Shown here: piece by piece, positions 61,915-64,000 of the stretch
Numbering within the stretch: the stretch's first letter is position 1
How the letters are laid out: each line of letters starts with the position of its first letter
From: Pseudofrankia sp. DC12
Lineage (GTDB): Bacteria; Actinomycetota; Actinomycetes; Frankiales; Frankiaceae
Assembly (NCBI RefSeq): GCF_000966285.1
Contig: NZ_KQ031391.1
Location: 4,698,383-4,762,382 of the forward strand
Direction of reading: 5' to 3'
Length of the DNA stretch: 64,000 nt
Notes under the pieces: model-generated
What the model saw: only the letters and a program-made list of their open reading frames with translations
Told to the model about the DNA's origin: nothing
Databases searched by the model: none
Program-made: the position numbers and the translations under genes

Positions 61915-62544
61915 ATGAGTGCGGGCTACCAGGCCGTCGCGTCGCGGCAGGTCTACGCGGACAAGGTGATGTCCCTGCGGGTTGACGATGTCCGGATGCC
62001 CGGGGGCCAGGTCGCCGAGCGAGCCGTCCTCGACCGGCCAGCGGCGGTGACGATCGTGGCGCTTGACGACGCCGGACGGGTCTTCCTGCTGTCGCAGTAC
62101 CGTCACCCGGTCGGCGGATTCCTGATCGAGCTACCGGCTGGACTGGCTGACAAGCCGGGGGAGACGCCCTTCGAGGCGGCCCGGCGGGAGCTGTACGAGG
62201 AGGCCGGCCTGCGGGCCGCGACCTGGCACATCCTCGCGGACATGCGCGTATCCCCCGGAGCGGTCAACCAGCTGGCCCGTGTCTATCTCGCTCGCGACCT
62301 GACCGCCGTGCCCGAGGACGAGCGTTACGAGCTCGGGCAGGCCGGCGAGTTCGAAGAGGCCGACTTCCACACCGAGTGGCTGGACCTCGACGAGGCCGTC
62401 GCGCGGGTACACGCGGGCGAGATCCAGAACTCCGCCACGGTCGCCGGACTGCTCGCCGCCGTAAGCGCCCGCACCCTCAACTGGAAGCCCCTGCGCCCGG
62501 CCGATCTCCCCTGGCCGGCCCCGCTCGCCGGCGAAACCCGGTAA
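61915..62544 (+). CDS. Nudix hydrolase, ADP-ribose-pyrophosphatase-like (copy B)
   Basis: A 209-residue paralog of copy A, complete Nudix box in ELPAGLADKPGETPFEAARR, ELYEEAGL. By eye the two match at well over half of positions, and they share the RPLRPAELPWP-like end. The ATG at 61915 follows GAGGAGGAG by about 9 bases; an ATG at 61873 would add a His/Pro-rich head. Head-to-head arrangement implies a shared promoter region of about 125 bases. Confidence 0.9.
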   Translation: MSAGYQAVASRQVYADKVMSLRVDDVRMPGGQVAERAVLDRPAAVTIVALDDAGRVFLLSQYRHPVGGFLIELPAGLADKPGETPFEAARRELYEEAGLRAATWHILADMRVSPGAVNQLARVYLARDLTAVPEDERYELGQAGEFEEADFHTEWLDLDEAVARVHAGEIQNSATVAGLLAAVSARTLNWKPLRPADLPWPAPLAGETR

Positions 62545-62675
62545 CCACGCACACGGCAGCGGGCTCGGTGCCCAGCTCGCTGCTTCGCTGATCTGGACCT
62601 CGAGACCGCCCAGTACCCGCGCCGCGCGGGCAAGCTGACCGTCTGGCTCCTCGACAGCGACCTGACCGACGTTGC
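62545..62675 (+). other. Short frame piece, unassigned
   Basis: The plus strand reads DLDLETAQYPRRAGKLTVWL, then LDSDLTDVAYE, with no start and running into the SDR shadow. It looks coding-like but I recognise no family. Possibly a gene fragment. Confidence 0.25.
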
Positions 62676-63551
62676 CTACGAGCGCCGTACCGCAGACGCC
62701 AACCGCTCGACCTCGCGGAGACCACGCCGGCCGATCTTCTCGGCGAGCACGCGCGCCTCGATCGCCGGCGGCAGGCGGGGAACGCAGAACAGCCGTCCGG
62801 CGCCGTGGGCGTCGAGCGCGATCCGGGCCACAGCGTCGGGATCGTGCCACAGTGTGCCCGGGACGTCCCCCACCGTCTGCCCGGCTCGGTCGTGGAACTC
62901 GGACCTGGTCCAACCGGGCCGCACGCACGTCACGGTGACGGGCGTGCCGTCGAGTTCGCCGCCCAGCGACCGCGTCCAGCTGTCGACGAACGCCTTGGTC
63001 GCCGCGTAGGCCGCCATCCCGGGAGCCGCGCTGGTGCTGACGACGGACGACACGTTGATGACGCCGCCGTGGTGGCGGCTGAGCATGCCAGGCAAGGCCG
63101 CGCGGGTCAGGCGGACCACGGCGAGGACATTGAGGTCGACCGTGGCGGCCAGGGACTCGGCCTCGGTCTCGGTGACGCGGCCGTACGTTCCGGCCCCGGC
63201 ATTGTTGACCAGGAGGTCGACTGGACGTGCGGGGTCGGCGAGGCGGCGTTCGACCGCCGCCAGCCCGTCGGCGTCGGTGAGGTCGGCGCGGAGGATCTCG
63301 GCCGAGCAGGCCAGGGTCCGGGCCATGGCCTCCAGGCGGTTTCGGTCCCGGGCCACCAGGATCAGGGCGTAGCCACGGCGATTGAGCTCCCGGACGAATG
63401 CCGCGCCAATCCCCGACGAGGCGCCGGTCACGAGCGCGACGCCGGCGGGTCGGGACACTGCGGCCGCAGTCGTGGCCATGACGTCCGCCACCGGCAGGGC
63501 GTCCGCTGACGCGCCGGGCGGCACGCCAGGAGAGTCACGATCGCGTTGCAT
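62676..63551 (-). CDS. Short-chain dehydrogenase/reductase
   Basis: A 291-residue SDR. NAD(P)-binding VALVTGASSGIGAAFVRELN, VDLLVNNAGAGTYG (NNAG), INVSSVVSTSAAPGMAAYAA with catalytic Ser and Tyr, and TKAF with Lys are all intact. The Arg at ILVARDRNRLEA after the second strand favours NADP. The ATG at 63551 follows GGAAGGTGG; an ATG at 63479 with GGCGGA is an alternative that removes a 24-residue polar head. Substrate unknown; no operon partner. Confidence 0.88.
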   Translation of the reverse strand: MQRDRDSPGVPPGASADALPVADVMATTAAAVSRPAGVALVTGASSGIGAAFVRELNRRGYALILVARDRNRLEAMARTLACSAEILRADLTDADGLAAVERRLADPARPVDLLVNNAGAGTYGRVTETEAESLAATVDLNVLAVVRLTRAALPGMLSRHHGGVINVSSVVSTSAAPGMAAYAATKAFVDSWTRSLGGELDGTPVTVTCVRPGWTRSEFHDRAGQTVGDVPGTLWHDPDAVARIALDAHGAGRLFCVPRLPPAIEARVLAEKIGRRGLREVERLASAVRRS

Positions 63552-63756
63552 GGACCACCTTCCACAGGTGCTTCGGGCCGATCTGCGCGGTTGACCTGGG
63601 ATGACGGCGCATCGAGGGCCATGTCACAACGCAATGCGCTCGTCGGGCCGATCAGCCGCTGACTGCCCGCGAGGCGACCGACGATAGCCAGCAGCTCCAG
63701 GCGCCATCCGACCGGGGTGTGGAAGTTCGGCCGCCACGGTCAGCCATCGACCAGCC

Positions 63757-63990
63757 ATGAGGTCGGCGCCGGAGCTGCCGGGCCTCACGGGCTCCGGCCA
63801 GGTGCCGCGTCGGCACGCGATCGTTGACCGGCTTCCGGCCGCGGACATCGACGCGTTGATCGCCGCGTACCAAGCCGGTGCAACCGCCCGTGCCCTGGCC
63901 GGGCGCTACTCGATCAGCGAGACGGCGGTCAAGGCGCTGCCGCGCAGGCGTGGCATCCGGCGCCGCCGGCGACCAACTGATTCCAACTGA
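63757..63990 (+). CDS. Short HTH protein or recombinase-tail fragment
   Basis: A 77-residue frame. LPAADIDALIAAYQAGATAR followed by ALAGRYSISETAVKALPRRR resembles the helix-turn-helix that ends serine recombinases and similar small proteins. Basic tail RGIRRRRRP. No catalytic domain precedes it. Whether it is an independent small regulator or a relic of a mobile element cannot be decided. Confidence 0.45.
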   Translation: MRSAPELPGLTGSGQVPRRHAIVDRLPAADIDALIAAYQAGATARALAGRYSISETAVKALPRRRGIRRRRRPTDSN

Positions 63991-64000
63991 CCGGCGTCAG

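Noticed and set aside
63757-63990. Complete serine recombinase
   Set aside because: Only the helix-turn-helix-like end is present; no catalytic Ser domain in the window.

Overview
The window is very GC-rich DNA with frequent GTG starts, short or overlapping gene junctions and a classical actinobacterial gene complement. The Mec-CysO-CysM cysteine pathway, the ClpS-DUF2017 pair, a DUF5709 protein, NrtR beside pncB and a hopanoid gene (hpnH) together suggest a filamentous actinobacterium. A Frankia-like genome (Frankia, Parafrankia or Pseudofrankia) is my best guess from content. It is an inference, not a match.

Layout. 1-4 kb: the 3' end of hpnH, a 119-bp tandem duplication, then a TetR regulator with a DHA2-type exporter. 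4-12.1 kb: a split urease locus. ureG-ureD run on plus, ureF converges on them, and ureABC runs on minus. Between them lie a small lipoprotein, a PhyH-type dioxygenase and remnants of a sortase, a response regulator and a methyltransferase. 12.4-16.2 kb: an NMT1-type ABC importer (binding protein, ATPase, two permeases) divergent from ureA. 16.6-31.6 kb: a purine-catabolism block with a degenerate adenine-deaminase-like protein, a Schlafen/RecG-C-type regulator, a Rieske oxygenase, a three-subunit xanthine-dehydrogenase-type enzyme, allantoinase, an allantoicase/OHCU-decarboxylase fusion, 5-hydroxyisourate hydrolase and a CitE-like aldolase.

31.6-36.2 kb looks accessory: a GNAT protein, an overlapping XRE-sensor plus glycosyltransferase-like pair, tandem repeats and gene-poor DNA. 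36.3-41.4 kb returns to nitrogen salvage (adenosine-deaminase family, 8-oxoguanine deaminase, agmatinase-family ureohydrolase), with an rRNA/tRNA methyltransferase and an Ig-domain remnant between. 41.5-45.2 kb holds DUF2752, an orphan ABC ATPase with damaged motifs, DUF5709 and a winged-helix protein with an acidic pentad tail. 45.4-51.6 kb is a Liv-type ABC system with a LivH-LivM fusion. 51.9-54.4 kb pairs an XRE-Nudix-like regulator with an epimerase. 55.3-60.9 kb contains pncB, nrtR, clpS, DUF2017, mec, a probable cysteine leader peptide, cysO and cysM. 61.2-64 kb holds two divergent paralogous Nudix hydrolases, an SDR and a short HTH protein.

How it works together. Most of the window can be read as one nitrogen-scavenging region. 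Purines are deaminated and oxidised to urate, opened through hydroxyisourate, OHCU, allantoin and allantoate to urea and ureidoglycolate, and urease releases ammonia. The ureohydrolase also yields urea, and two ABC systems may bring in N-compounds. No urate oxidase is visible in the window, which makes the Rieske oxygenase divergent from the xdh genes worth testing. The window is also rich in gene relics, short tandem repeats and dispersed palindromic repeats.
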